A DNA stretch of 64,000 nucleotides from Frondihabitans sp. Leaf304 (GCF_001423105.1 NZ_LMNV01000002.1:835363-899362); one strand, 5' to 3'; positions 33,860 to 41,781 are shown, counted from the stretch's first letter. Made by a program: numbers and translations. The notes: a model not told the origin generated them from the sequence alone.

Positions 33860-34660
33860 TCAGTGCGAGACGCGCGACAGGAACTCCTTCAGAGCGGGGT
33901 GCCGCGGCGAGTCGAGCAGCTCGGCAGGCGGGCCCTCCTCGACGACCTCGCCGAGATGCAAGAACACGATGCGGTCGGCGACCTTCCGGGCGAACGACAT
34001 CTCGTGAGTCGTCATCAGGATGGTCGAGCCCTGCTCTTTGAGCTCGGTCACCAAGTCGAGCACCTCGCCGACCAGGAGCGGGTCGAGAGCGCTCGTCACC
34101 TCGTCGAGCAGCAGCAGCTCGGGGTTCGTGGCGATGGCCCGGACGATCGCGACCCGCTGCTGCTGGCCGCCCGAGAGGCGGTCCGGATACGACGAAGCGA
34201 AGGATCCGAGACCGACCCGCTCCAGCAACCGCCTGGCCTCCGTCTCGGCCGCGGGCTTCGCCACGCCGTGAACCTTGCGCGCCGCGAGCGTGACATTGGC
34301 CAGCACGGTGAGATGCGGAAAGAGGTTGAACTGCTGGAAGACGACACCGATGCGCGACCTTGTGCGGTCGACGTCGATGCGAGGGTCGCTGATGTCGGCC
34401 CCCTGGAGCAGGATCTGGCCGTCATCGATGGATTCGAGCAGATTCGCGGTCTTGAGGAGCGTGGATTTGCCGGATCCTGAGGCTCCGATCACGACGATCA
34501 CCTCGTGCGCGTGCAGCGTCAGATCGATGCCGCGGAGCACGGCGACGTCGCCGAACGACTTGCGGATGCCGCGAAGCTCCAGGACGGGGGCGGGTGTGCT
34601 GGACGCTGATGTCTGGTCGTCGCGGCTCTGATTCTGGTGACTCTGGGTGTCGGGGCTCAT
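33860..34660 (-). CDS. polar amino acid ABC transporter ATP-binding protein
   Basis: A 266-residue PAAT-family ATPase. An unusual ~25-residue Gln/Ser/Asp-rich N-terminal tail precedes LELRGIRKSFGDVAVLRGID. Walker A GASGSGKST, Q-loop VVFQQFNLFPHLTV, signature LSGGQQQRVAIVRAI and Walker B LLLLDEVTSALDP are present. The ATG overlaps the permease stop by 4 bases (34657-34660). It is the last gene of an SBP-permease-ATPase operon read on the minus strand. Specificity is probably a polar amino acid, not determinable here. Confidence 0.92.
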   Translation of the reverse strand: MSPDTQSHQNQSRDDQTSASSTPAPVLELRGIRKSFGDVAVLRGIDLTLHAHEVIVVIGASGSGKSTLLKTANLLESIDDGQILLQGADISDPRIDVDRTRSRIGVVFQQFNLFPHLTVLANVTLAARKVHGVAKPAAETEARRLLERVGLGSFASSYPDRLSGGQQQRVAIVRAIATNPELLLLDEVTSALDPLLVGEVLDLVTELKEQGSTILMTTHEMSFARKVADRIVFLHLGEVVEEGPPAELLDSPRHPALKEFLSRVSH

Positions 34661-35529
34661 ACGGCACCGCCGATCTGCTCGCGGCGCTGTTGGCGTCTCG
34701 CGAGGCCATCCGTCAGGCGGATCAACGGCAGGCTGATCAGCACGAACAGGAGCCCTGCGACGAAGTACGGAGTGAAGTTGAAGGTCTCGGCCTGAGCGAT
34801 GTTGGCCGCGCGGACCGCGTCGACCGCCCCGAGGATCGAGACCAGACCGACGTCTTTCTGCATCGAGACAAAGTCGTTCATGAGCGCGGGCGTGACCTTG
34901 CGAAGCCCCTGCGGCAGCACGACCAAGCGGAGCGTCTGCGCGTGCGAGAGCCCCAGCGACCGGGCCGCGAGGCGCTGCGACGGGTGGACCGCCTCCATGC
35001 CGGCACGGAGCACCTCGGCCACGTACGACGAGTAGGTGACGATGATCGCGACCGTGCCCCACACCTCCGCCGGGAGCCGCGGGAAGATGCCGAGCCCCGG
35101 GATCCCGTAGCCGACGAGGTAGAGCACGATGATCAGCGGCAGACCGCGAAAGAGATCGGTGTAGCCGGTCGCGACGACCCGCAGCGGGAAGAACACCGGG
35201 CTGCGAAGACCGCGGATCACGGCGAGGAGCGTGGCGAAGATCGCCACGCCGATGCTCGCGAAGAAGAGGATCCGCACGTTGAGCCACAGGCCCTGCAGGA
35301 TGCTCGGGAACGTGTCGACCGCCACGCCCGGATCGAAGAAAGACTGCTGCACCGTCGCCCAGCCCGGAGTGTTGACGACGCCGACCCAGACGAGGGCCAC
35401 GACGACCACGGTCGACACGATGCTCACCAGGATCGACTGGCGCCCGCGCCGCGACCGGTAGAGACGCCGCTCGACCTCGATCTGAGACGGAGGCGCCGCT
35501 ACGACGGCGGCGCCATCGCCGGCTGTCAC
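34657..35529 (-). CDS. polar amino acid ABC transporter permease
   Basis: A 290-residue HisM-type permease. A ~35-residue cytoplasmic N-terminus and one extra hydrophobic segment precede the conserved core of about five helices. The coupling loop is AVHPSQRLAARSLGLSHAQT, and PLIIVLYLVGYGIPGLG is the family's helix. The GTG start at 35529 overlaps the binding-protein stop by 4 bases (GTGA). A single permease gene implies a homodimer. Confidence 0.9.
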   Translation of the reverse strand: MTAGDGAAVVAAPPSQIEVERRLYRSRRGRQSILVSIVSTVVVVALVWVGVVNTPGWATVQQSFFDPGVAVDTFPSILQGLWLNVRILFFASIGVAIFATLLAVIRGLRSPVFFPLRVVATGYTDLFRGLPLIIVLYLVGYGIPGLGIFPRLPAEVWGTVAIIVTYSSYVAEVLRAGMEAVHPSQRLAARSLGLSHAQTLRLVVLPQGLRKVTPALMNDFVSMQKDVGLVSILGAVDAVRAANIAQAETFNFTPYFVAGLLFVLISLPLIRLTDGLARRQQRREQIGGAV

Positions 35530-36398
35530 TTGAGGATCGGCACGTCGACCTCGGTCGACAGCCACTTCTTCGTCAGGGCCTCCAGCGTGCCGTCGCTCTT
35601 CAGCGTGTCGACCGCGGTCTTCACCTTGTTAGTGAGCGCCGATCCCTTGGGCAGGACGATGCCGAACTTGTCGCCGTTGCCGTCGTCGGCGAACTGGCCG
35701 ATGATCTTGCCGTCATCGAGCTGGGCCGACGACATGTAGAACGCGGTGGGGAGGTCGGTGACGACAGCATCGATCTGACCCGACTTCAGTGCCAGCACGG
35801 CGTCGTCGTTCGAGTTGAACACCTGCGGGGTCGTGCCGAGCTCGTCTTTGGCGACGGTGAGGCTCGTCGTGCCGGTCGCGACGCCGACCTTGAGGCCCTT
35901 CAGTCCGGCGATGTCGGTCACGCCCGCGGCGGCGGACTTGCTCGTCGTGACGACGGCCTGCGTGGTCGTGTAATAGGCCGGAGAGAAGTCGACGGCCTTC
36001 TCGCGCTGAGCGGTGATCGAGAACTGCTGGATGTTGAGATCCCAGTCTTTCGCGCCGGGCGCGATGGCCGAGTCGAAGGTGCTGCGCGTCCACACCACGT
36101 CGGACTTCTTGTAGCCGAGCTCGTCGGCGACCGCGTAGGCGACGGCAGACTCGAAGCCCTTGCCCGACTCGGGCTTGTTGTCGTCGATCCAGGGCGAGTA
36201 GGCGGGCTGGCCGGTCGCGATCGTCAGCTTGCCGTCGGTGACGGTGTCGCTGCTGCCGTTGCCGCCATTGCCGCCGCCGCTCGAGCAGGCGGTGAGGGCA
36301 ACGGCCGTGAGGAGCGCTGCGGCACCGGCGAGGGCCGCTGTGCGGCGGCCGACGCGGCGCGAGGTGCGGGGGCTGGAACGGGGGCTGAGTCGGGTCAC
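35526..36398 (-). CDS. polar amino acid ABC transporter substrate-binding lipoprotein
   Basis: A 290-residue binding protein of the bacterial extracellular solute-binding family 3. The N-terminus is Arg/Ser-rich, then AALAGAAALLTAVALTACSS gives a lipobox with Cys at about 38. The mature domain starts LTIATGQPAYSPWIDDNKPE and contains FSPAYYTTTQAVVTTSKSAA, typical of amino-acid binders. GTG start. It is the first gene of its operon and divergent from the SAHH-like gene. Confidence 0.9.
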   Translation of the reverse strand: MTRLSPRSSPRTSRRVGRRTAALAGAAALLTAVALTACSSGGGNGGNGSSDTVTDGKLTIATGQPAYSPWIDDNKPESGKGFESAVAYAVADELGYKKSDVVWTRSTFDSAIAPGAKDWDLNIQQFSITAQREKAVDFSPAYYTTTQAVVTTSKSAAAGVTDIAGLKGLKVGVATGTTSLTVAKDELGTTPQVFNSNDDAVLALKSGQIDAVVTDLPTAFYMSSAQLDDGKIIGQFADDGNGDKFGIVLPKGSALTNKVKTAVDTLKSDGTLEALTKKWLSTEVDVPILK

Positions 36399-36505
36399 GG
36401 GAGGGCCTTCGGTCAGGGGGTGAAGTCTGGATAGTACCGTCCCGCGCGCCGCACGTGTGACGGTCGCGTCACAGAGCGTCTCGGGCGGCGGGTGCCGGAC
36501 GTGTG

Positions 36506-36567
36506 CCGCGAGATGGCCTTATCAACGGCATCTGCCGTTGCTCCCCGCAGATTCGGCCATCTCGCGG
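36506..36567. repeat. nested inverted repeat in a divergent intergenic region
   Basis: Outer perfect 13-base arms CCGCGAGATGGCC (36506-36518) and 36555-36567 enclose an inner perfect stem AACGGCA-TC-TGCCGTT (36524-36539). It lies between divergent promoters, so it is not an obvious terminator. It could be a regulator site or a dispersed element. Confidence 0.6.
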
Positions 36568-36634
36568 GGGCCGGCCCCGCCGTGGTGCCACTCCCCGCGA
36601 CCGGGCACGCCTCTACCCTTGCCATACTGATGGC

Positions 36635-38209
36635 ATGCCCGAGCCGGATGCCGCCGCACCACACGACGAGACCGACACCCGCACCGACGCCGACCGAAAG
36701 ACCGACGCCGACCTCGCCTCGTCCGCCGTCCGTCGGTTCGCACGGGCGACGAACCAGGTCATCGCCGGAAAGACCTTCAGGATCCGCGGAACCGCCCCCG
36801 CACTCGACCTACTCCTGCGCGATCTCGGCGCCCGACCGGCCGCCGCAGGGCACGACGCCGATCTCGACTGGTTCGCGGCCGTCGACCACGACGCCGAGCC
36901 GACCATCGCCCTCCCGAACCGCGGCGACGCGACGGGCCGCATTGACTGGGCTCGACGCCACATGACGGTGTCGGGCCGGCTGGCAGCCGCGCTCACCCAC
37001 GACGGGATCGTGCGCGGAGTGCGGATCGGCATCGCGATGGTGCTCGAACCAAAGACCGCCGTGCTTGCCCTCCTGCTGCGCGACGCCGGCGCCGAGGTCG
37101 TCGTGTACGCGCACGCCGATGAGACCGACGACGAGGTCGCCGACGCCCTCCGCACGCAGGGGCTCGAAGTGTTCGCCGACTCCCGCGCCACGCTCGCCGA
37201 GCAGCGTGGCCTTGCGGTATACCTGCTCGATCGACGACCCGCCTTCCTTCTCGACGACGGGTCGCACGTGATCCGGCTCGCTCACGAGATCGGGCATCCG
37301 GCGCTCGACACGATGGTCGGAGCAGCAGAAGAGACGACGAGCGGATTGCGGCCGTTGCGGATCCTCGCCCGGCGACACGAACTCGTGATTCCCGTGATCG
37401 CGGTGAACGACGCGCGAACGAAGACGTACTTCGACAACCGCTACGGCACGGGCCAGTCGTGCGTGTTCGCGATTCTCGATCTGCTCGACACGCTGCCCGA
37501 GACGCCGGTTCGAGCAGGATCCCGCGCCACCGTCGCCGGATTCGGCCCCGTGGGCGAGGGCGTTGCCCAGGTGCTCGCGGCACTGGGCCTCACCGTGACT
37601 GTGGCCGAGACCGATCCGGTGCGAGCGCTCCAGGCCGTGTACGCCGGGTACGACGTCGCAGAGCTCGCGGTCGCTGCCAGCCAGTCTGACCTGATCGTCT
37701 CGGCGACCGGCGTGCGCGAGACGGTCTCGCTCGAGGTGCTGCGAGCCACTCGCGAGGGTGCCGTGGTCGCTGTCGCGGGCGGCGTCGACCAGGAGGTCGC
37801 GCTCGACGCGGCTGCCGAGGCCGGGGCCACTCGCGAGCCCGTCGTGCCCAAGATAGAACGGCTGACCATGTCGGGTGGCCCTAGCCTCCTCCTGCTTGAC
37901 GACGGTGGCTGCATCAACATCACCGCCGCCGAGGGCAACCCGATCGAGATCATGGACCTCTCGTTCGCGGTGCAGCTCGAGGCGGTGCGCATGCTCGTCG
38001 ACAGCGGCTCGACGCTCGAGCCCGGTGTGCATGCGCTTGGCCCGAAGGCGGATCGGGTGATCGCGACCGAGGCCCTGGCAGCTTGGGGCATCGCGGCTCC
38101 GGGGGCGGTCGCCGAGGCCAGGGCGCCCCGGGGCGGCGACTCGGACGGCGATTCCGCGGATCCTCGGACCACCCGTTTTGGGCCCCTCGGCCCGGAGGCG
38201 CGCTCGTGA
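36635..38209 (+). CDS. adenosylhomocysteinase family protein (divergent; possible S-inosylhomocysteine hydrolase)
   Basis: A 524-residue NAD-dependent hydrolase of the SAHH family. Conserved active-site pieces are DDGSH, GAAEETTSG (Glu at about 233), VNDARTKTYFDNRYG (Lys about 263, Asp about 267) and the NAD loop GFGPVGEGVAQVL. It departs from the canonical enzyme in three ways. The HMTVET adenine-site block is replaced by VLEPKT, with Lys (about 140) where a Glu normally contacts adenine. GHP near the C-terminus becomes GNP. The Tyr-rich C-terminal tail is absent. The ATG at 36635 follows a CATACT -10-like element and may be leaderless. It is coupled to an amidohydrolase gene (GTGA). Confidence 0.8.
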   Translation: MPEPDAAAPHDETDTRTDADRKTDADLASSAVRRFARATNQVIAGKTFRIRGTAPALDLLLRDLGARPAAAGHDADLDWFAAVDHDAEPTIALPNRGDATGRIDWARRHMTVSGRLAAALTHDGIVRGVRIGIAMVLEPKTAVLALLLRDAGAEVVVYAHADETDDEVADALRTQGLEVFADSRATLAEQRGLAVYLLDRRPAFLLDDGSHVIRLAHEIGHPALDTMVGAAEETTSGLRPLRILARRHELVIPVIAVNDARTKTYFDNRYGTGQSCVFAILDLLDTLPETPVRAGSRATVAGFGPVGEGVAQVLAALGLTVTVAETDPVRALQAVYAGYDVAELAVAASQSDLIVSATGVRETVSLEVLRATREGAVVAVAGGVDQEVALDAAAEAGATREPVVPKIERLTMSGGPSLLLLDDGGCINITAAEGNPIEIMDLSFAVQLEAVRMLVDSGSTLEPGVHALGPKADRVIATEALAAWGIAAPGAVAEARAPRGGDSDGDSADPRTTRFGPLGPEARS

Positions 38210-39543
38210 CCACCCCCGCCCGCGACTTCTCGCCCGTCGTCGTGCACTCGGCACGCATTGTCGTGCCGATGACTGCGCCGCCGATCCTCGACGGGGCGGT
38301 CGCCGTGCAGAGCGGTCGAATCCTCCACGTCGGAGAGCGCTCCTGGGTGCTCGATCGGCTCGGCGCGAGCCGGCTCCGCTGGAGCGAGCGGCACTGGCCG
38401 GGTGCGATCCTGCCCGGTCTCGTGAACGCACACTCGCACCTGCAGTACACCGGAATGGCGAGCGTCGGCGAGGGCTCGTACAACGGCTTCGACGACTGGG
38501 CGAAGTCGTTCGGAGCCGTCTACTCGGGCCCGCACGACTGGGCCGCCGAGGCCGCTCGCGGCGCCGAGCTGTCGATTGTCGCGGGCGTCACGAGCGTCTC
38601 CGACGTGGTCACCGACATGGAGGCGGCCTCGGCGCTCGGCGACGCCGGGCTCGGCGGCATCGCCTACTGGGAGGTGATGGACTGGGAGAACGAGGCCTGG
38701 GCCGAACGCGGGCGCGACCAGATCTTGGACGAGCTGAGGAGGATCCCGGCGGACCCGGGCGTGGGCCTCTCGCCGCACGCGCCGTATTCGCTCGACGTCG
38801 AACCGCTCCTGGAGCTGCCCGACATCGTCCGGCAGCGCGGGCTCCGCCTGCACCTGCACCTGGGCGAGTCGGCGTTCGAGGGCGAACGTGGAATGGAGCC
38901 GGGTGGCTCGTCGACCGGCGACTCGGCCGCGGGTGGGCATGACGCCTGGCATTTCGTCGGCGTGCCGAGCTTCCGGGCACTCCGCGAGCTGGGATTCGGT
39001 GCCAGCGCCACGGCGTTCGTCGACCGGCTCGGCGTGCTCGGCCCCGACTGCCACGTGGCACACGGCGTCTACATGACCGCCGACGACCGCGCTCTGCTCC
39101 GGGCCCGCGGCACCACGGTCGCCCTGTGCCCCCGATCGAACGCGGTCATCGGCCTCGATCCTCCCCCCGTCGCCGACTACCTGCTCGAGGGCAGTGCCAT
39201 CGCCGTGGGCACCGACTCGCTGTCGTCGTCGCCTTCGCTCGACCCGCTGGCCGATGTGACCGCGTTGCACCTGATCGCCCGGTCGCAGGGCTACGCCCGG
39301 CACGACCTGCACGAGCGCCTGCTCACTGCGGCGACTCTCGGCGGCGCCCACGCGATGGGGCTCGACGTCGGGCCTGACCGCGTCGGCCATCTCGCCGTGG
39401 GAGCCCGGGCCGACCTCGCCGTGTTCGACGTCGATGCGCGCACCGTTCCCGACGCGTACGCCGAACTCGTCGAGGACGGCGCCGGTCGATGCGTCTCCAC
39501 GATCATCCGCGGCGTCGTCCGCCACCAGAAGGAGCCCACATGA
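38206..39543 (+). CDS. amidohydrolase (MTA/SAH/5'-deoxyadenosine deaminase-like)
   Basis: A 445-residue zinc-type amidohydrolase resembling ATZ/TRZ and DadD/MtaD deaminases. Metal ligands are visible: H76 and H78 (NAHSHLQY), H218 (LHLHLGES), H286 (VAHGVYMT) and D337 (VGTDSLSSSPSLDPL). The sequence GRILHVG near residue 40 and GHLAVGARADLAVFDVDA near the end form the composite beta-sandwich. A GTG start lies inside the upstream stop. Coupling to a SAHH homologue suggests it deaminates S-adenosylhomocysteine or a related nucleoside. An s-triazine or guanine substrate cannot be excluded. Confidence 0.85.
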   Translation: MTTPARDFSPVVVHSARIVVPMTAPPILDGAVAVQSGRILHVGERSWVLDRLGASRLRWSERHWPGAILPGLVNAHSHLQYTGMASVGEGSYNGFDDWAKSFGAVYSGPHDWAAEAARGAELSIVAGVTSVSDVVTDMEAASALGDAGLGGIAYWEVMDWENEAWAERGRDQILDELRRIPADPGVGLSPHAPYSLDVEPLLELPDIVRQRGLRLHLHLGESAFEGERGMEPGGSSTGDSAAGGHDAWHFVGVPSFRALRELGFGASATAFVDRLGVLGPDCHVAHGVYMTADDRALLRARGTTVALCPRSNAVIGLDPPPVADYLLEGSAIAVGTDSLSSSPSLDPLADVTALHLIARSQGYARHDLHERLLTAATLGGAHAMGLDVGPDRVGHLAVGARADLAVFDVDARTVPDAYAELVEDGAGRCVSTIIRGVVRHQKEPT

Positions 39544-40025
39544 ACGCCGTTCCCCCCGTGCCCCCATTCGCCGGTGCAGTCGCCAGGTGTTCGGTCGAGG
39601 GCGTCGTCCTCGAGTGGCTCGCTGTCCCGCCGCGAGCCTCGGCCCTCGACCTCGAACCCCACCCCGAGGGCGGCTGGTACCGACGTACGTGGACTTCCTG
39701 CGCCGCGACCTCGACCCCCGGCGGCGAACGGCCCGCAGCCACGCTGATCCTGTTCCTGCTGCCGCCCGGCGAGGCATCGGCGTGGCACCGGGTGACGTCG
39801 GACGAGATCTGGCTGTGGCACGGGCCGGATCCCGTGCTGCTCGAACTCGGCGGCGATGGTGAGGCCCCCGGGGCGTCGACCGGGATCCTTCTCGATGGCT
39901 CGTCGACGCAGGGGTTCGTGCCTGCGGGAGTCTGGCAGCGGACCGTGCCCTCGGACGGCGAGGCGCTGGTGTCGTGTGTCGTGTCGCCGGGCTTCTCGTT
40001 TGCCGACTTCACGCTGGCCGACTGA
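39540..40025 (+). CDS. cupin family protein (DUF985)
   Basis: A 161-residue single-cupin protein. LEPHPEGGWYRRTWTS is the DUF985 signature. LFLLPPGEASAWHRVTSDEI carries the cupin metal-site His/Glu, and QGFVPAGVWQRTVPSDGEA is the second motif. The ATG overlaps the amidohydrolase stop by 4 bases, so it is the third gene of a coupled operon. The function of DUF985 is not settled; a role in handling a nucleoside or sugar product is plausible only from context. Confidence 0.82.
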   Translation: MNAVPPVPPFAGAVARCSVEGVVLEWLAVPPRASALDLEPHPEGGWYRRTWTSCAATSTPGGERPAATLILFLLPPGEASAWHRVTSDEIWLWHGPDPVLLELGGDGEAPGASTGILLDGSSTQGFVPAGVWQRTVPSDGEALVSCVVSPGFSFADFTLAD

Positions 40026-40119
40026 CACCCGGGCTTTCCGCTGGGTGCCCGGGCGTTCCGCTGGGTGCCCGGTAGGAGTCTGCTCGACCGGGCAGCGAGA
40101 ACGGCGTAGGTTTCTCTGT

Positions 40120-40140
40120 GCAAAGAATTTTATTCTTTGC
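40120..40140. repeat. AT-rich perfect hairpin
   Basis: GCAAAGAAT, TTT, ATTCTTTGC: 9-base perfect arms with a 3-base loop. It is AT-rich in a GC-rich setting and may be a regulator site or RNA stem. Confidence 0.6.
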
Positions 40141-40192
40141 GACGACCGTCGGGCGCCCCTGCCCGTGAAGCTAGTGCCCCGCTCGATCGTCA

Positions 40193-40223
40193 GGGCCGTA
40201 CCTCGTGTTGAGAGGTGCGGCCC
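40193..40223 (+). terminator. strong hairpin, possible terminator
   Basis: GGGCCGTACCTC (40193-40204) pairs with GAGGTGCGGCCC (40212-40223) at 11 of 12 positions, with a 7-base loop followed by TTCTC. It could end the cupin operon or a small RNA. Confidence 0.5.
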
Positions 40224-40460
40224 TTCTCATCGCCCGAAGCGTGTCGCCTCGGTGATGCGGTCACCCGTCGATAACGAGTGCGATCGAGACGTCCGCGAAC
40301 CCGGTGCCCTGCCGTGAAGCTACCCACGGGCCCGCGGAACGTCGTTGCCGACCAGATTTGGCGGACTCGCCCACCGTACGAGACAACGGAATGCGATTTC
40401 TACCCCTGTACACCGTGCTGCTCACGAGGTACTTTAATCCCAGGTCAAGTCCGCTTTTCG

Positions 40461-40499
40461 CTAGTTGAGATAGCTAGTTGACTTAGCTAGTTGATCTAA
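40461..40499. repeat. three tandem 13-bp units
   Basis: CTAGTTGAGATAG, CTAGTTGACTTAG and CTAGTTGATCTAA start at 40461, 40474 and 40487, an exact 13-base period. The repeats lie 27 bases from the 3' end of the marR-type gene. They look like clustered protein-binding sites. Confidence 0.8.
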
Positions 40500-40525
40500 C
40501 CAGGTGCGCTCTCGGCCGAGCGCAG

Positions 40526-41041
40526 TCACTGGTCGGTGACGTCGATTGCCGCGGTCATCTCGCGAAGGAACTCCGTCACGGCCCGGGCAGCATCGGCGTC
40601 GAGGTTTTCGGCCGCCGAGATCATTCGCGCGTGCATTCCCGCCATCGTGGCGCGCACTTCGTCATCCGAGCCGCCCGTGGCGGTGATCAGCACGCCGCGC
40701 CGATCGGTCGGGTGGGCGTGACGTTGCAGGTGGCCGCTCTTCACCAGTCGGTTGATCAGCACCGATGTCGACGCGGTGGTGATCGCGAGATGCTCCGAGA
40801 GCGTCTTCGCCGAGACCGTCTCGCCAGCCCGCTGCGCCCGGAGGAGGAAGCGAATCGCAGCGAGATCGGTCTCACCCATCTTCATCGACGTGCGGGTGCG
40901 CTCGCGCATCTCTTTCTCGGCCTGACGGTAACGCCGGAGAGCGTTGAGCACCTCAGTGGCACGTTCTTCGGCGGTGACGTCGTACCAGAAGCCGGACGCG
41001 TCGAAGGTGCCCGAGGCCGCTGATGGCGTGGAATTCTCCAT
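40526..41041 (-). CDS. MarR family transcriptional regulator
   Basis: A 171-residue winged-helix regulator. Helices at ~30-60 (LNALRRYRQAEKEMRERTRT) dimerise. Residues ~65-110 form the winged helix (GETVSAKTLSEHLAITTAST, then SVLINRLVKSGHLQRHAHPT and DRRGVLITAT, with the DRR wing motif). The ATG at 41041 sits six bases after a TACTGT -10 element (41048-41053), an ideal leaderless arrangement; a GTG at 41047 is the alternative. No co-transcribed target is evident; its targets could include the nearby small genes. Confidence 0.87.
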   Translation of the reverse strand: MENSTPSAASGTFDASGFWYDVTAEERATEVLNALRRYRQAEKEMRERTRTSMKMGETDLAAIRFLLRAQRAGETVSAKTLSEHLAITTASTSVLINRLVKSGHLQRHAHPTDRRGVLITATGGSDDEVRATMAGMHARMISAAENLDADAARAVTEFLREMTAAIDVTDQ

Positions 41042-41268
41042 GGCCACACAGTAATTGCTAGACGCTGCAGGAATCGAAGAATCGATGTCTCACCGGGCGC
41101 GATTATCCGAATTACGCACCTTTGTCGCTGTAGCTAGACCGGCTAGGTACCTCCGGCCATACTCATCTCAGGCACCGGTTCACGGCGGTGCCGGCCCCGG
41201 TTCACGGCGGGGTCCAGTTCGAGTAGTTCCCCTCAGGCAGTGCAGGCTGTCAGAAATGAGATGAACAG

Positions 41269-41427
41269 ATGTCCCTTCTCCGACCCCCCACCACGCAGGT
41301 CTCGCCCTTCTCCGAGATCCGCCAGATCGAGCGCAACAAGACCCTCGCGGTCATCGCGGCTTCCACCGTCGTTGCGACGAGCTGCCTCATCACGGCCGTC
41401 CTCGTGGCACTGGGCGTGCTCGCATGA
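41269..41427 (+). CDS. small single-pass membrane protein (52 aa)
   Basis: A 52-residue frame, MSLLRPPTTQVSPFSEIRQI ... TAVLVALGVLA, with one clear hydrophobic helix (about residues 28-51) after a polar N-terminus. A weak GAGATG ribosome site precedes the ATG. Its stop overlaps the next start by 4 bases (ATGA), which argues that both are translated. Family unknown. Confidence 0.6.
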   Translation: MSLLRPPTTQVSPFSEIRQIERNKTLAVIAASTVVATSCLITAVLVALGVLA

Positions 41428-41624
41428 GCATGTACCGTCGCGCCGAGAACGTCCCGCCCGTTCGCATCTCCGGTTACCCCAAGCGCCACCGCGGCTTTTT
41501 GAACGACGTGCGCCTCGCCACCGTCGATGCGATGCCGGTGCGCCAGCCCCGCCCAAAGCAGCCCGTCGAGGTCTGCTACGCCGACTTCTTCGCCCCAGCG
41601 GCTGAGGAGTTGGCAACCGCCTGA
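41424..41624 (+). CDS. hypothetical basic protein (66 aa)
   Basis: A 66-residue basic protein, MSMYRRAENVPPVRISGYPK ... VCYADFFAPAAEELATA. It has no membrane segment or known motif. It is translationally coupled to the membrane protein upstream (ATGA). The pair may form a small two-protein unit. A tight hairpin (41666-41715) follows the stop. Confidence 0.6.
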   Translation: MSMYRRAENVPPVRISGYPKRHRGFLNDVRLATVDAMPVRQPRPKQPVEVCYADFFAPAAEELATA

Positions 41625-41665
41625 CATCTTCGACCCCTCCTCCTCTTTCTGGCCCGGGCGTCGAA

Positions 41666-41715
41666 ACTCCACAAATGGCCCATGTCGCGCAAGCGGCATG
41701 GGCCATTTGTGGAGT
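41666..41715. repeat. family-C inverted repeat, copy C1
   Basis: 23-base arms (22 of 23 paired), ACTCCACAAATGGCCCATG plus four bases, closed by the 4-base loop GCAA. A related copy lies at 60629. It lies between convergent genes, so a terminator role is possible, though no T-run follows. Confidence 0.75.
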
Positions 41716-41781
41716 CTCGGCACCTCCGGCCACGTCGCAGCGGCCAAAAGGCGGGAGAGCTGAAGCGGAAGGGAGCCGGAG

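Larger units (their letters stand above)
40026..40525. other. 500-bp gene-free region with small structures
   Basis: I see no convincing coding frame. At 40030-40072 GGGCTTTCCGCTGGGTGCCC-like units repeat in tandem. Hairpins and a 13-base tandem repeat are listed separately. The phrase GTGAAGCTA occurs twice, around 40165 and 40314, each after CCCTGCC(C). Base composition is more AT-rich than elsewhere. It could hold a small RNA or be a degraded insertion; nothing decides. Confidence 0.5.

Noticed and set aside
37441-39777. Long minus-strand frame opposite the SAHH-amidohydrolase operon
   Set aside because: Composition is that of an antisense shadow. The two overlapping plus-strand genes carry conserved active sites throughout.
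40426-40460. tRNA-like T-arm sequence (CCCAGGTCAAGTCCG)
   Set aside because: I could not assemble an acceptor stem, D-arm or anticodon arm around it, so it is not called a tRNA.
41055-41264. 69-codon plus-strand frame between the MarR gene and the small membrane protein
   Set aside because: It begins inside the MarR promoter region, has no ribosome site, and its composition is unremarkable.
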